From NCBI RefSeq assembly GCF_002940005.1, contig NZ_MDEF01000014.1: a DNA stretch of 64,000 bases. One strand, 5' to 3'. Below the pieces are notes generated by a model, which did not search any database, had not been told where the DNA came from, and saw only the letters and a list, made by a program, of their open reading frames with translations. The first letter of the stretch is position 1. Each line of letters begins with the position of its first letter. Positions 8,927 to 18,107 of this stretch are shown here, piece after piece. The stretch is from Xanthomonas hortorum (GTDB lineage Bacteria; Pseudomonadota; Gammaproteobacteria; Xanthomonadales; Xanthomonadaceae). Both the position numbers and the translations under genes were made by a program.

Positions 8927-9793
8927 ATGCGCTTGCACACTTCCCGCTGGTTTCGCCCTGCCCTTTTGCTCCTCGGCGCGTTAAGCCTGAGTGGCTGCAG
9001 CAGCGTGTTCTTCGGCGGCATCAACGCTGCATCCAGCCGCACTGGCGTCATCGAACACCGCAACGAGGTCTTCGACCCGGAGCACGGCCTGGCGCTGGAC
9101 GTCTACCAACCGCGCGGCGCCGTCGATGCGCCGGTGGTGGTGTTTTTCTACGGCGGCACCTGGAAGCGTGGCACCCGCGCCAACTATCGCTGGGTCGGCC
9201 GCTCGCTGGCCCGCGAGGGCATGGTGGTGATGGTGGCCGACTATCGAAAGTATCCGCAGGTCCGACTGGACGGCTTCATGAGCGATGCCGCACAGGCCAC
9301 CGCCTGGAGCCATCAGCACGCACGCGCCTACGGCGGAGACCCTGCCCGCCAGGCGGTGATGGGCCACTCCGCCGGTGCGCACATCGCCGGACTGCTCGCC
9401 ACCGATCGCCGATGGCTACAGGCACAGGGCATGCAACCGCGCCAACTCTGCGGTTTCGTCGGCCTCGCAGGCCCTTACGACTTCTCGCCGATGACCGACC
9501 CTGAATTGATTCAAATCTTCGGCACTTCACCTGCCGAACAGGAAGCCTCACAACCCATTCGTCATGTGGATGGGGACGAGCCGCCGATGTTGCTGCTGCA
9601 CGGCGATGCCGACCACGTGGTGGAACCGCGTAACAGCACGGTTCTCGCTGCCGCCGAACAACAGGCGGGGGTCCAGGCGCACCGCATTTTTTATCCAGGA
9701 ATGGGCCATATGCGTTTGGTGCTGTCACTCCGCAAGGAATCGCAAGTGATGCGCGACACGTTGCAGTTCCTGCGGCAGTGTCGCGCGCCATGA
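8927..9793 (+). CDS. Alpha/beta hydrolase (carboxylesterase-like) lipoprotein
   Basis: 288 residues. The N-terminus has a signal with lipobox L-S-G-C (Cys near residue 24), so it is probably a lipoprotein. The hydrolase core has an oxyanion F-F-Y-G-G-T-W block near residue 65 (H-G-G-G variant), nucleophile Ser in G-H-S-A-G near residue 146, a late Asp in H-G-D-A-D-H-V-V, and His in G-M-G-H. This is a complete Ser-Asp-His triad of the esterase/lipase superfamily (BD-FAE/Abhydrolase_3 type). The substrate cannot be told from the sequence. It stands alone, divergent from selO. Confidence 0.85.
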   Translation: MRLHTSRWFRPALLLLGALSLSGCSSVFFGGINAASSRTGVIEHRNEVFDPEHGLALDVYQPRGAVDAPVVVFFYGGTWKRGTRANYRWVGRSLAREGMVVMVADYRKYPQVRLDGFMSDAAQATAWSHQHARAYGGDPARQAVMGHSAGAHIAGLLATDRRWLQAQGMQPRQLCGFVGLAGPYDFSPMTDPELIQIFGTSPAEQEASQPIRHVDGDEPPMLLLHGDADHVVEPRNSTVLAAAEQQAGVQAHRIFYPGMGHMRLVLSLRKESQVMRDTLQFLRQCRAP

Positions 9794-9826
9794 GGTCTGG
9801 ACGTCCGCGCGCAGGTGGTTGCGCGC

Positions 9827-9863
9827 GGGATTGGGACGTCGGGATTGGGGAGTCGCAAACCCA
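9827..9863. repeat. GGGATTGGG REP-like tract
   Basis: Two copies of GGGATTGGG (at 9827 and 9841) sit between the convergent ends of the esterase and the GST gene. They belong to the same short repeat family as the one between uup and dbpA. Confidence 0.5.
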
Positions 9864-9932
9864 GACGAATGGCGGCAAGCAAAGTGATCGCTGCTTGCCG
9901 CAGCATTACGGGTCACCAAGCCGGTGCCAACA

Positions 9933-10631
9933 TTACTCTGGGGACTTGCGCCCCATCAGCTCGAACGGGCCGCCCTTTTTCAGCGCGGCCTGATACGCCG
10001 GACGCGCTTCGATCCGCTCCAGAAACGCGCGCAAACGCGGATAATTTTCAAATCCGCCACCACGCGCCGCGGCGGCCTGTATCGGAAAGCTCATCTGGAT
10101 GTCGGCCGCAGTAAAGCGCTCACCGGCGAACCAGTTGCTTGCCTGCAGGGATTGCTCCATCCAGTCCAGATGTAGCTTGAGTTGCGGGCTGACGAAGCCC
10201 GACATCGCCTTGTCCGCAATCGCGCGCGCAATGGGCTTGACGAAAAACGGCATCGGCGCACTGCGAATGCGCGCGAAGATCAGCGTCATCAACAACGGCG
10301 GCATCGCCGAGCCTTCGGCGTAATGCATCCAGTAGCGAAACTGCATGCGCTCCGGCGAATCCTGCGGACGCGGCGATGGCGACAGCGCGCATTCGGTATC
10401 GTAGCGTTCGGTCAGATACTCCATGATCGCGCCGGACTCGGCCACGGTCAGATCGCCATCCACGATCAGCGGCGATTTGCCCAGCGGATGGATCGCACGC
10501 AATGCGGCCGGTGCCAGCATGGTCTTGGGGTCGCGCTCATGCCGAACGATCTGGTACGGCAGCGCCAGTTCTTCCAGCAGCCACAGCACGCGCTGGGAAC
10601 GGGAATTATTGAGATGGTGGACAGTGATCAT
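9933..10631 (-). CDS. Glutathione S-transferase
   Basis: 232 residues. An N-terminal thioredoxin-fold domain (I-T-V-H-H-L-N-N-S-R-S-Q-R-V, then P-L-G-K-S-P and E-S-G-A-I) is followed by an all-helical C-terminal domain with the N-capping-box region F-T-A-A-D-I. The Ser in N-N-S-R-S-Q-R is the probable activating residue, so it may be a beta- or theta-like enzyme. The start at 10631 puts the domain at residue 1; a longer frame adds nine residues with no support. Substrate unknown; likely detoxification or thiol-redox work in the cytoplasm. Confidence 0.88.
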   Translation of the reverse strand: MITVHHLNNSRSQRVLWLLEELALPYQIVRHERDPKTMLAPAALRAIHPLGKSPLIVDGDLTVAESGAIMEYLTERYDTECALSPSPRPQDSPERMQFRYWMHYAEGSAMPPLLMTLIFARIRSAPMPFFVKPIARAIADKAMSGFVSPQLKLHLDWMEQSLQASNWFAGERFTAADIQMSFPIQAAAARGGGFENYPRLRAFLERIEARPAYQAALKKGGPFELMGRKSPE

Positions 10632-10751
10632 GAGAAGGGCTGCGCGCGGAAAGCGCACATCCTACCCATCCATGCGTCGTCGCCGCGCTCACCCGCGCCT
10701 GCAAGCGCCACGCTGCTGACGATGCAAGCGCATTGCTCAACGACGCCCAAT

Positions 10752-10786
10752 AAAAAACGCCGATCGCTTGCGCGACCGGCGTTTTT
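10752..10786 (-). terminator. Rho-independent terminator of the cold-shock gene
   Basis: A stem of ACGCCG/CGGCGT plus TCGC/GCGA around a TTGC loop is flanked by A6 on one side and T5 on the other. It lies 25 bp past the csp stop and would also work for read-through from the opposite strand. Confidence 0.85.
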
Positions 10787-10810
10787 GGCAACCTTACGGT
10801 TGCAGACGGA

Positions 10811-11020
10811 TTAGACCGCCTGCACCTGGTCAGCCTGCATGCCCTTCTGGCCCTGCACGGCCACGAAGGTGACCTTCTGGCCTTCCTGCAGCGACTTGAA
10901 GCCGGTGCCCTGGATGGCACGGAAGTGCACGAACAGGTCCGCGCCGATTTCCGGGGTGATGAAGCCGAAGCCCTTGGCATCGTTGAACCACTTCACAGTA
11001 CCGTTTTGACGTTCTGACAT
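10811..11020 (-). CDS. cspA: CspA-family cold-shock protein
   Basis: 69 residues forming a single cold-shock domain. RNP1 K-G-F-G-F-I (near residue 16) and RNP2 L-F-V-H-F (near residue 29) are both present. These proteins bind single-stranded nucleic acid and act as RNA chaperones. AGGAG lies seven to eight bases before ATG. A spacer of about 270 bp separates it from the divergent yaiI-like gene, leaving room for the long 5' leader usual for cspA genes; an upstream in-frame extension of 61 codons is rejected because the family starts here. It ends just before a strong terminator. Confidence 0.95.
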   Translation of the reverse strand: MSERQNGTVKWFNDAKGFGFITPEIGADLFVHFRAIQGTGFKSLQEGQKVTFVAVQGQKGMQADQVQAV

Positions 11021-11288
11021 TTTACTAACTCCTGAACTATTGATTGATAAATCGCAGCGTCCGAAAAGCCGGAGCTGAGACTGAGTTGCAGGCGTTGGTA
11101 AAGCGGAACGATGAAGCGAGATCTGTAATGATCCGGCTGCATCAGGCCACGATTCACGGTGACCCTTGCAAACACAGTGCGTGCACAATACTCGCGATTC
11201 CAATAAAAAGCGACACCCCGCGTCAAAATTTTTACTATCGGGCCAAATCCGACCGCATGTCAGGCCCCTTCCCTATCGATATCACCTC

Positions 11289-11768
11289 ATGAATACGCCG
11301 AGTCCGCCAACCCAGGCGCAGATCTGGGTCGATGCCGATGCCTGTCCTGCCGTGGTCCGCGACATCTTGTTCAGAGCAGCCGTGCGCACCGGCACCGCAG
11401 TGACCCTGGTCGCCAATCATTTCCTGCCCACGCCTCGCCTGGCGCATGTGCGCGCCGTCCAGGTTCCGGGCGGACCAGACGCGGCAGATGATGCCATCGT
11501 CGAACGGGTTGCCGCCGGCGATCTTGTCGTCACGCAGGACATTCCATTGGCTGCCCGTGTCCTGGAGCAAGGCGCGACCGTCATCAGCCCGCGCGGCGAG
11601 CCATTCACCAGCAACTCCATCAAGGAGCGCCTGTCGGTACGCAGCTTTCTGGAAGAACTGCGCGGTGCCGGCGTCGCCACCGGTGGGCCGCCTGCGCTGC
11701 ATGCACGCGACCGCCAGGCATTTGCTGCGCAACTGGACCGCTGGCTGGCAGCGCAACCGCGCATCTAG
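11289..11768 (+). CDS. yaiI: YaiI/YqxD (UPF0178, DUF188) family protein
   Basis: 159 residues. The family N-terminal block W-V-D-A-D-A-C-P near residue 13 and the central T-Q-D-I-P-L-A block are clear, as is the S-P-R-G-E-P-F stretch. The family has a PIN-like, Asp-rich fold and is presumed to bind metal, but its role is not established. The longer upstream frame is discarded because the conserved block begins directly after this ATG. The next gene, yaeQ, follows after 62 bp on the same strand. Confidence 0.88.
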   Translation: MNTPSPPTQAQIWVDADACPAVVRDILFRAAVRTGTAVTLVANHFLPTPRLAHVRAVQVPGGPDAADDAIVERVAAGDLVVTQDIPLAARVLEQGATVISPRGEPFTSNSIKERLSVRSFLEELRGAGVATGGPPALHARDRQAFAAQLDRWLAAQPRI

Positions 11769-11830
11769 CGGCAGCACGCTGGCCTTGCAGCGGGGGCGTA
11801 TCATAAGCGCCCTTTGCAACCGGCATCCTG

Positions 11831-12379
11831 ATGGCTCTTACCGCCACCGTCCGCAGGGCGGAACTTCAGATCAGCGACATGGACCGTGGCTATTACGCCA
11901 ACCATTCGCTGACCCTGGCCCAGCACCCCTCCGAAACCGACGAGCGCCTGATGGTGCGGCTGCTGGCGTTCGCGCTGTTTGCCGACGACCGCCTGGAGTT
12001 CGGCCGCGGGCTGAGCAACGACGACGAGCCCGACCTGTGGCGGCGCGATTACACCGGCGACCCGGATCTGTGGATCGACCTCGGCCAGCCGGATGAAAGC
12101 CGCGTGCGCAAGGCCTGCAATCGCTCGCGCGAGGCAGTGGTGATCGGCTACGGCGGCCAGGCCACCGAAACCTGGTGGAAGAAGCAGGCCAATGCGCTCG
12201 GCCGGCAACGCAACCTGCGCGTGCTGGAGCTCGATTCGCAGGCCACCGAGGCGCTTGGCGCCCTGATCCAGCGCGGCATGCGCTTCGATGTGATCATCCA
12301 GGACGGCGAGGTGCAGATGCTCGCAGATCAGGGCAGCGTCACCCTAACCCCGATGGCGCGGCAAGCCCCGGCCGAATGA
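11831..12379 (+). CDS. yaeQ: YaeQ family protein
   Basis: 182 residues, the usual family length. It has a PD-(D/E)XK-nuclease-like fold in known structures; family blocks here are D-R-G-Y-Y near residue 17, the E-T-D-E-R-L-M-V-R-L-L-A-F-A-L segment, and the W-I-D-L-G-Q-P-D-E-S-R-V-R-K-A stretch that corresponds to the nuclease-like core. The E. coli gene was found as a suppressor linked to RfaH-dependent expression; no biochemical role is established. Its stop overlaps the start of the following flavoprotein gene by 4 nt (ATGA). Confidence 0.92.
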   Translation: MALTATVRRAELQISDMDRGYYANHSLTLAQHPSETDERLMVRLLAFALFADDRLEFGRGLSNDDEPDLWRRDYTGDPDLWIDLGQPDESRVRKACNRSREAVVIGYGGQATETWWKKQANALGRQRNLRVLELDSQATEALGALIQRGMRFDVIIQDGEVQMLADQGSVTLTPMARQAPAE

Positions 12380-13557
12380 GCACGCGTTACGACGTGCTGG
12401 TCATCGGTGCCGGCGCGGCCGGACTGATGAGCGCCTTCACCGCCGGCCGACGTGGCCGCCAAGTGCTGGTGATCGACCATGCCAACAAGGTCGGCAAGAA
12501 GATCCTGATGTCCGGTGGCGGGCGCTGCAACTTCACCAATACCGGCACCACGCCAGGCAACTTTTTGTCGGCCAATCGGCATTTCTGCAAATCCGCGCTG
12601 GCCCGCTACAGCCCGGCGGATTTCGTGGAAATGGTCGAGCGCCACGGCATCGCCTATCACGAGAAAGAGCTGGGCCAGCTGTTCTGCGACATCTCGTCCA
12701 AGCAGATCGTGCGCATGTTGCTGGACGAGTGCGAAGCGGCTGGCGTGCAGGTGCGTACCGAGTGCGAAGTACGCTCGGTGCGGCGCGACAGCGATGGCTT
12801 CAGTATCGAAACCAGCCAGGGGCGCGTGCAGGCGCAATCGCTGATCGTCGCCACCGGCGGGCTGTCGATTCCGAGAATGGGCGCCAGCGGCTTCGGCTAT
12901 ACGCTGGCCAAACAGTTTGGCCACGAGCTGCTGCCGACACGCGCCGGGCTGGTTCCGCTGACGCTGAGTGGCAAGCATCAGGAGCGGCTGCAGGAGTTGT
13001 CCGGGCTGGCCTTGCCGGTCGAGGCGCACTGCAACGGGGTCAGCTTTCGCAATTTCATGCTGGTTACTCACCGCGGCGTCAGTGGCCCGGCGATCCTGCA
13101 GATCTCCTCGTATTGGCAGCCCGGCGATGATCTGCGCCTGGACCTGCTGCCCGGCCAGGATGCTGCAGTGTGGTTGCGCGAACAAAAAAACCAACGCGGC
13201 GCCACCGAACTGCGCAATGTACTGGCCGACGTGCTGCCGCGACGCTTTGCGCAGCGCTTGTGCGAAGTGTGGCTGCCGGACAAGCCGGTGCGTCAGCTCG
13301 ACCCGCCGCAACTGCAGGGCGCGGCAGACCTGCTCGGCGCATTTCCGCTGGTCGCCAGCGGAACCGAAGGCTACCGTACCGCTGAAGTAACGCTCGGCGG
13401 TGTCGATACCAACCAGGTCTCCAGTGCATCCATGGAGTCGCGTCTGGTGGCCGGCTTGTATTTCGTCGGCGAGGTGCTGGATGTGACGGGATGGTTGGGC
13501 GGCTACAACTTTCAGTGGGCATGGGCATCCGGTCACGCCGCAGGAAGCGTCGCTTAA
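12376..13557 (+). CDS. NAD(P)/FAD-dependent oxidoreductase (HI0933/YhiN family)
   Basis: 393 residues. The N-terminal dinucleotide-binding motif G-A-G-A-A-G (residues 12-17) is followed by the family mark K-I-L-M-S-G-G-G-R-C-N-F-T-N near residue 45. The C-terminal G-Y-N-F-Q-W-A-W-A-S-G block closes the FAD site. The family is widespread but the substrate is unknown; C-N-F-T-N is its diagnostic element. Start codon ATG overlaps the yaeQ stop, so the two are co-translated; the longer upstream reading frame runs through yaeQ and is not real. Confidence 0.92.
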   Translation: MSTRYDVLVIGAGAAGLMSAFTAGRRGRQVLVIDHANKVGKKILMSGGGRCNFTNTGTTPGNFLSANRHFCKSALARYSPADFVEMVERHGIAYHEKELGQLFCDISSKQIVRMLLDECEAAGVQVRTECEVRSVRRDSDGFSIETSQGRVQAQSLIVATGGLSIPRMGASGFGYTLAKQFGHELLPTRAGLVPLTLSGKHQERLQELSGLALPVEAHCNGVSFRNFMLVTHRGVSGPAILQISSYWQPGDDLRLDLLPGQDAAVWLREQKNQRGATELRNVLADVLPRRFAQRLCEVWLPDKPVRQLDPPQLQGAADLLGAFPLVASGTEGYRTAEVTLGGVDTNQVSSASMESRLVAGLYFVGEVLDVTGWLGGYNFQWAWASGHAAGSVA

Positions 13558-13674
13558 GCCTATGCTGGGTGATAGAAACGTGGCCCAAGTCTCACCCCGG
13601 ATGCGGTCTTGTCCACACACATGGACGCCTCCGACCCCCTTCGTGTATTTAGAGCCGTCTTTAGGAAGCCGCGC

Positions 13675-15744
13675 ATGCAGAAAGGTAAAGATCTCACCCT
13701 CCGCCTGATGATCGTCGACGACAGTGTCGAGAGCGCGGAGGCGATCGTGACCGCGTTGCGCAACGGCGGCATTGCAGTGCGTCCATCGCGGCCGCAGACC
13801 CTGGAAGACCTCGCCAGCATGTTGTCCGGCCAGATCGATCTGGCCCTGCATGGCCAGGCGCTGCAGATTCCGATGAGCGCGCTGCAGCAGCAGATCGCGA
13901 GCAGCGGCAAGGACATTCCGATCATTCTGCTGGCCGAACGAATCGAAGAAAACGCGTTGGTCGAGGCCGCTTCGCACGGCATTCGCGCGCTTGTGTTGCG
14001 GCATCGTCCGGAGCATCTGCTGGCACTGGTGCGTTCGGAATGGGCCGATCTGCAGGCCCGGCGCGGACTGCGCCGCATCGAAGCGCAGATGCGCGAAACC
14101 GAGCGGCGGTGCGATGCCTTGATCGCCTCTTCGCGCGACCCCATCGCCTACGTGCACGAGGGCATGCATATCCGTGCCAACGAGGCGTATCTGGAGATGT
14201 TCGGCTTCGAGTCGTTCGAGGATGTCGAGGGCGTCTCGTTGCTGGACATGATCGCCGCGCAGTACGTGGACGATTTCAAGCAATTGCTCAAGTCGCTGTC
14301 CAAGGGCGAACCGCCGCCGGCGCAATACAAGGTCGACGCGCGCCGGCTGGAAGGCGACACCTTCCCGGCGACGATGGAATTTGCCACCGCCACGTATGAA
14401 GGCGAGCCGTGCATCCAGGTGGTGTTCCGCCGCCGCGAGGAATTCGACCCGGAACTGGCACGCGAGGTCGAAGATCTACGCCAACGCGATCAGGTCACCG
14501 GTCTGCTCAACCGGCCGACCTTCATGGTCGCGCTGGAACAGGCGGTGGCACGGGCCGGTCGCAGCGAAGGCCAATCCGGCTTCCTGCTGATCGAGCCGGA
14601 CCATTACGCACGGTTATTGCCCGAAATCGGCCTGGATTCGGCCGACGCGTTGATCGCCGCCCTGGCCGCGCATGTGGCCAGCGTGCTGGATGACAGCGTG
14701 GTGGCGGCGCGCTTCGGCGAGCACAGCTTTGCGTTGCTGATGGACGGCAACTACGCGCGCACCCACGCATTGGCAGAAATGGTGCGCGATGCGTTCGCGC
14801 AGCATGTCTTCAGCATCGGCGCGCGCTCGGCCACGGTCACGGTGAGCATCGGGGGCGTGCAGATTGGCGAAAAGATCGCCAGCATCGGCCAGGTGCTCAA
14901 TCGTGGCACCGAGGCGGTACGCACCACTGCCGAGCTCGGCGGCAACGCGGTCAGCATCTATGACCCGGCCGCCTCTGATCGCGCCGAAGAAGAACGCATC
15001 GAACGTTGGGTAGAACAGTTGCGCGAAGCACTGGTCGGCGATGGCTTCTCGCTGCACTACCAGCCTGTGCTCAACCTGCAGGGCGAACCGGTGGAGTTGT
15101 ACCAGGCGTTTCTGCGGCTGGAGCGCAATGGCGAAATCATGTCGCCGAACGCGTTTATCGCCATCGCCGAAGAGCACGACCTGATCACCGAAATCGACCG
15201 CTGGGTGGTGGCGCGCGCGATTCGCCAGCTCGGCGAGCGGCAGCGTGCCGGACACAAGACACACCTGTTGGTGCGGATCGGACCGAACTCGTTCTCCGAC
15301 CCACAGATGATCGACACCATCCGCGAGCAATTGGCAGTGTATGGCGTGCCCGGCGAGCGGCTGTGGCTGCAGACACCGGAATCGAAGGTGTTCACGCATC
15401 TGCGCAACGCCCAGCAGTTTCTGGCCTCGCTGTCTTCGATGGGCTGCAAGGTGGGACTGGAACAATTCGGTTCGGGCCTGGATTCGTTCCAGTTGCTGGC
15501 GCACTTCCAGCCGGCTTTTCTCAAACTGGACCGCGGTATCACCGGCGATGTCGCATCGGCCCGCGAAAGTCAGGAAAAAATTCGCGAGATCACCTCGCGC
15601 GCGCAACCGGCCGGCATTCTTACTGTGGCCGAATTCGTGGCCGATGCGCAGTCGATGAGCAGCTTCTTCAGTGCCGGCGTGGACTACGTGCAAGGCGACT
15701 TCGTCGCACCGACCGGGCCGTTGATGAACTACGAGTTCGGCTGA
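13675..15744 (+). CDS. fimX: FimX-type c-di-GMP receptor (REC-PAS-GGDEF-EAL, degenerate)
   Basis: 689 residues from ATG 13675, chosen because AGGA lies nine bases upstream; a start at 13609 would add 22 residues. Domains: REC-like (about 10-125), PAS (about 145-255), GGDEF (about 265-430) and EAL (about 445-685). All signal domains look catalytically dead: the REC domain lacks a clear phosphoacceptor Asp, the GGDEF loop reads G-E-H-S-F (348-352), and the EAL motif reads Q-A-F-L (477-480). This is the FimX pattern: a c-di-GMP receptor that in Pseudomonas and Xanthomonas acts with PilZ and PilB to promote type IV pilus assembly and twitching. The length equals the known Xanthomonas form. It is a monocistronic-looking gene; a repeat copy follows. 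Confidence 0.9.
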   Translation: MQKGKDLTLRLMIVDDSVESAEAIVTALRNGGIAVRPSRPQTLEDLASMLSGQIDLALHGQALQIPMSALQQQIASSGKDIPIILLAERIEENALVEAASHGIRALVLRHRPEHLLALVRSEWADLQARRGLRRIEAQMRETERRCDALIASSRDPIAYVHEGMHIRANEAYLEMFGFESFEDVEGVSLLDMIAAQYVDDFKQLLKSLSKGEPPPAQYKVDARRLEGDTFPATMEFATATYEGEPCIQVVFRRREEFDPELAREVEDLRQRDQVTGLLNRPTFMVALEQAVARAGRSEGQSGFLLIEPDHYARLLPEIGLDSADALIAALAAHVASVLDDSVVAARFGEHSFALLMDGNYARTHALAEMVRDAFAQHVFSIGARSATVTVSIGGVQIGEKIASIGQVLNRGTEAVRTTAELGGNAVSIYDPAASDRAEEERIERWVEQLREALVGDGFSLHYQPVLNLQGEPVELYQAFLRLERNGEIMSPNAFIAIAEEHDLITEIDRWVVARAIRQLGERQRAGHKTHLLVRIGPNSFSDPQMIDTIREQLAVYGVPGERLWLQTPESKVFTHLRNAQQFLASLSSMGCKVGLEQFGSGLDSFQLLAHFQPAFLKLDRGITGDVASARESQEKIREITSRAQPAGILTVAEFVADAQSMSSFFSAGVDYVQGDFVAPTGPLMNYEFG

Positions 15745-15770
15745 AGGCCTTGCCGAGGCAAGCGAAAGAC

Positions 15771-16105
15771 CAACAATCAAAGCTAGGTGAGTCGAGGGCG
15801 CGGTGCCCTCACCGTTCGCGGGACACGCCGTGAACCCGTCCATGGGGGCTCGGTAGCGGCATCCATGCCGCCACACGGTCCCGCAATCGGTGAGGACACC
15901 GCACCAGAGAGTTTGCTGGCTGCTTTACTCAAAGCCATGCACACCGACCATCTCGACTGGTCCTTGCCCGCCCACCGTCGCGGGACCTTACGCGGCATGG
16001 ATGCCGCCGTAAGAGCTTACACGGACGTACTTGCTGCGTGTCCTGCGATGGTGGGCGGGCAAGGGCCCTGCAGCCAGGGCGCAAATCAGCGGCTCTATAA
16101 CCGAT
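15771..16105. repeat. Dispersed two-module palindromic repeat, copy B
   Basis: The 409-bp spacer between convergent fimX and htpX is filled by the best-preserved copy of the repeat. Module 1 occupies about 15791-15905 and module 2 about 15959-16070. Both outer arms and both inner GCGGCAT/ATGCCGC hairpins are intact. The leading AATCAAAGC flank is shared with copies A and D, so the unit starts about 20 bp before GTCGAG. No gene is present in the spacer. Confidence 0.85.
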
Positions 16106-16153
16106 CTATCCGCGCTGACCAGCCACTTCAAGACAATCGACAGCAGTGCCGCG

Positions 16154-17032
16154 TTATCGCGCAGTGCCGTTCGCGGCACGCAGCGCAGCGATGCGCTCGG
16201 TCAGCGGCGGATGGCTCAGGAACAGACGACGCAGGCCGTCGCCCACACCGCCGGAGATGCCGAACGCCTGCACCTGCGAAGGCAAGGTGTTCTGGCCGTG
16301 ATTGAGCGACAGACGCTCCAGCGCGGCGATCATATTGCTGCGCCCTGCCAGCTGCGCACCACCGGCATCGGCGCGAAACTCGCGACGGCGCGAGAACCAC
16401 ATTGCGATCATGGTCGCGAACAAACCGAATACCATCTCCAGCGCGAACACGATGATGTAATACGCAAAACCGCGGCCACCTTCGCGATTGCTGGAGATGG
16501 CGCCGTCGATGACACCGCCGACCACACGCGCCAGCACGATCACGAAGGTATTAAGCACGCCTTGCAGCAGCGCCATGGTGACCATATCGCCGTTGGCGAC
16601 GTGCGCGATTTCATGGCCCAGCACCGCTCCGGCCTCGTCCTGGCTCATGTTCTGCAGCAAGCCGGTGGACACCGCCACCAAGGCATTGTTGCGGTTGGCG
16701 CCGGTGGCGAAGGCGTTGATCTCCGGGCCGTCGTAGACCGCCACCTCCGGCATGCCGATGCCGGCCGCCTGCGCCTGGCGACGCACGGTCTCCAGCAGCC
16801 AGCGCTCGGTCGGCGTGCGCGGCTCGGTGATGACATGGGCGCCGGTACTGCGCTTGGCCATGAACTTGGATAGCAGCAAAGAAACGAGCGACCCACCAAA
16901 ACCGAACACGGCCGCCATCACAAACAAGCCGCTCATCTGCGCGGGATTGACGCCCAGCACCGACATCACGATGCCCGCCAGCATCAGCACCGCAAAATTG
17001 GTCAGCAGAAACAGGAAAATGCGGTTGAACAT
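16154..17032 (-). CDS. htpX: Protease HtpX (M48 zinc metalloprotease)
   Basis: 292 residues, matching the family length. Two N-terminal transmembrane helices (about 5-25 and 35-55) are followed by the zinc motif H-E-I-A-H (near residue 140), a second hydrophobic pair (about 150-215), and the third ligand region with E-F-R-A-D. HtpX is an inner-membrane endopeptidase that works with FtsH on misfolded membrane proteins and is usually stress-induced. I use the ATG at 17032 because family members start M-x-N-R-I; the frame stays open far upstream, which is only high-GC read-through. It is divergent from gluQ over about 98 bp. Confidence 0.95.
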   Translation of the reverse strand: MFNRIFLFLLTNFAVLMLAGIVMSVLGVNPAQMSGLFVMAAVFGFGGSLVSLLLSKFMAKRSTGAHVITEPRTPTERWLLETVRRQAQAAGIGMPEVAVYDGPEINAFATGANRNNALVAVSTGLLQNMSQDEAGAVLGHEIAHVANGDMVTMALLQGVLNTFVIVLARVVGGVIDGAISSNREGGRGFAYYIIVFALEMVFGLFATMIAMWFSRRREFRADAGGAQLAGRSNMIAALERLSLNHGQNTLPSQVQAFGISGGVGDGLRRLFLSHPPLTERIAALRAANGTAR

Positions 17033-17130
17033 GGCGCGATGACTCCACACATGCGGGAATGAACTGCTGCGGATTTGCGGCCGCCAGCGCTTGAAATCAA
17101 GCAAGCATCTGACCGACGATTCAGCTGCCC

Positions 17131-17994
17131 ATGTCATCACCCAGCTACCGCGGCCGCTTTGCGCCCTCCCCCACCGGCCCCCTGCACTTCGGCTCCCTGC
17201 TGGCAGCCTTCGGCAGCTGGCTGCTCGCGCGGCATGCCGGAGGTGAGTGGTGCGTGCGCATCGAAGACATCGACCCGCCGCGTGCCGAGCCCGGCGCCAC
17301 CCAACGCCAGTTGCGCACCTTGGCGGCATTCGGGCTGAGCTCGGACATCCCCGTGATGTATCAGTCCGATCGCGACGCGCAGTACACCGCCGCTCTGACC
17401 ACGTTGCTGGAGGCCGGGCTGGCCTTCGAATGCAGCTGCAGCCGCGCCGATCTCGCAGGCATGGGCGGCATCCACCACGCCTGTGTGGCGCCGCTGGGTA
17501 CCCGCCGCGCGGTGCGCCTGCGGGTGCCGCCGCAGGCGCCGGTCGGCTTTGACGACGCACTGCAGGGCCACGTGATGCAGGACGTGTATGCCGAGGTCGG
17601 CGATGTGGTGCTGCGCCGCGCCGATGGCTACTGGGCCTACCAACTGGCGGTGGTGGTGGACGATGCCGCGCAAGCCATCACCGATGTGGTGCGTGGCGCG
17701 GACCTGCTCGACTCCACCCCGCGCCAGCTGCTGCTGCGCGCCCTGGGCCTGCCGCAGCCGCGCTATCTGCATCTGCCGCTGATCCTGGATGGCGACGGCC
17801 GCAAGCTGTCCAAGTCGCATGACGCACCTGCACTGGACGATGCCGACCCGCTGCCGGCCCTGCACGCCGCCTGGGCCGCACTAGGACAGAACGCGGCAGC
17901 GCTGCCGCGGCATGCTGTAGTCGACACGCTGCTGCAACATGCCGTGCAGCATTTTTCGCCCCAGCTGCTGCCCCGCCACCACCTCCGAACGTGA
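17131..17994 (+). CDS. gluQ: Glutamyl-Q tRNA(Asp) synthetase
   Basis: 287 residues, a truncated class I glutamyl-tRNA synthetase relative lacking the anticodon-binding domain. It attaches glutamate to the queuosine base of tRNA(Asp). The HIGH-like element is P-S-P-T-G-P-L-H-F-G-S (residues 12-22) and the KMSKS-like element is K-L-S-K-S near residue 229. The zinc region C-x-C (E-C-S-C-S-R) is present near residue 100. The queuosine pathway also appears here as queG at 27.4 kb. Confidence 0.93.
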   Translation: MSSPSYRGRFAPSPTGPLHFGSLLAAFGSWLLARHAGGEWCVRIEDIDPPRAEPGATQRQLRTLAAFGLSSDIPVMYQSDRDAQYTAALTTLLEAGLAFECSCSRADLAGMGGIHHACVAPLGTRRAVRLRVPPQAPVGFDDALQGHVMQDVYAEVGDVVLRRADGYWAYQLAVVVDDAAQAITDVVRGADLLDSTPRQLLLRALGLPQPRYLHLPLILDGDGRKLSKSHDAPALDDADPLPALHAAWAALGQNAAALPRHAVVDTLLQHAVQHFSPQLLPRHHLRT

Positions 17995-18107
17995 CCGAAC
18001 GCGCATCACAGCGCCTGCGTGACTAGAATTGCGACCCAGCACCGGCAACCGGGCGCGGCGCCAGTGTCCGCGTCCCACTCGCCTACCATCTGTTCATTGG
18101 AGTCGTC

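Noticed and set aside
11021..11203. 61-codon N-terminal extension of the cold-shock protein
   Set aside because: AGGAG and the family start sit at 11020; the extension is most likely the mRNA leader.
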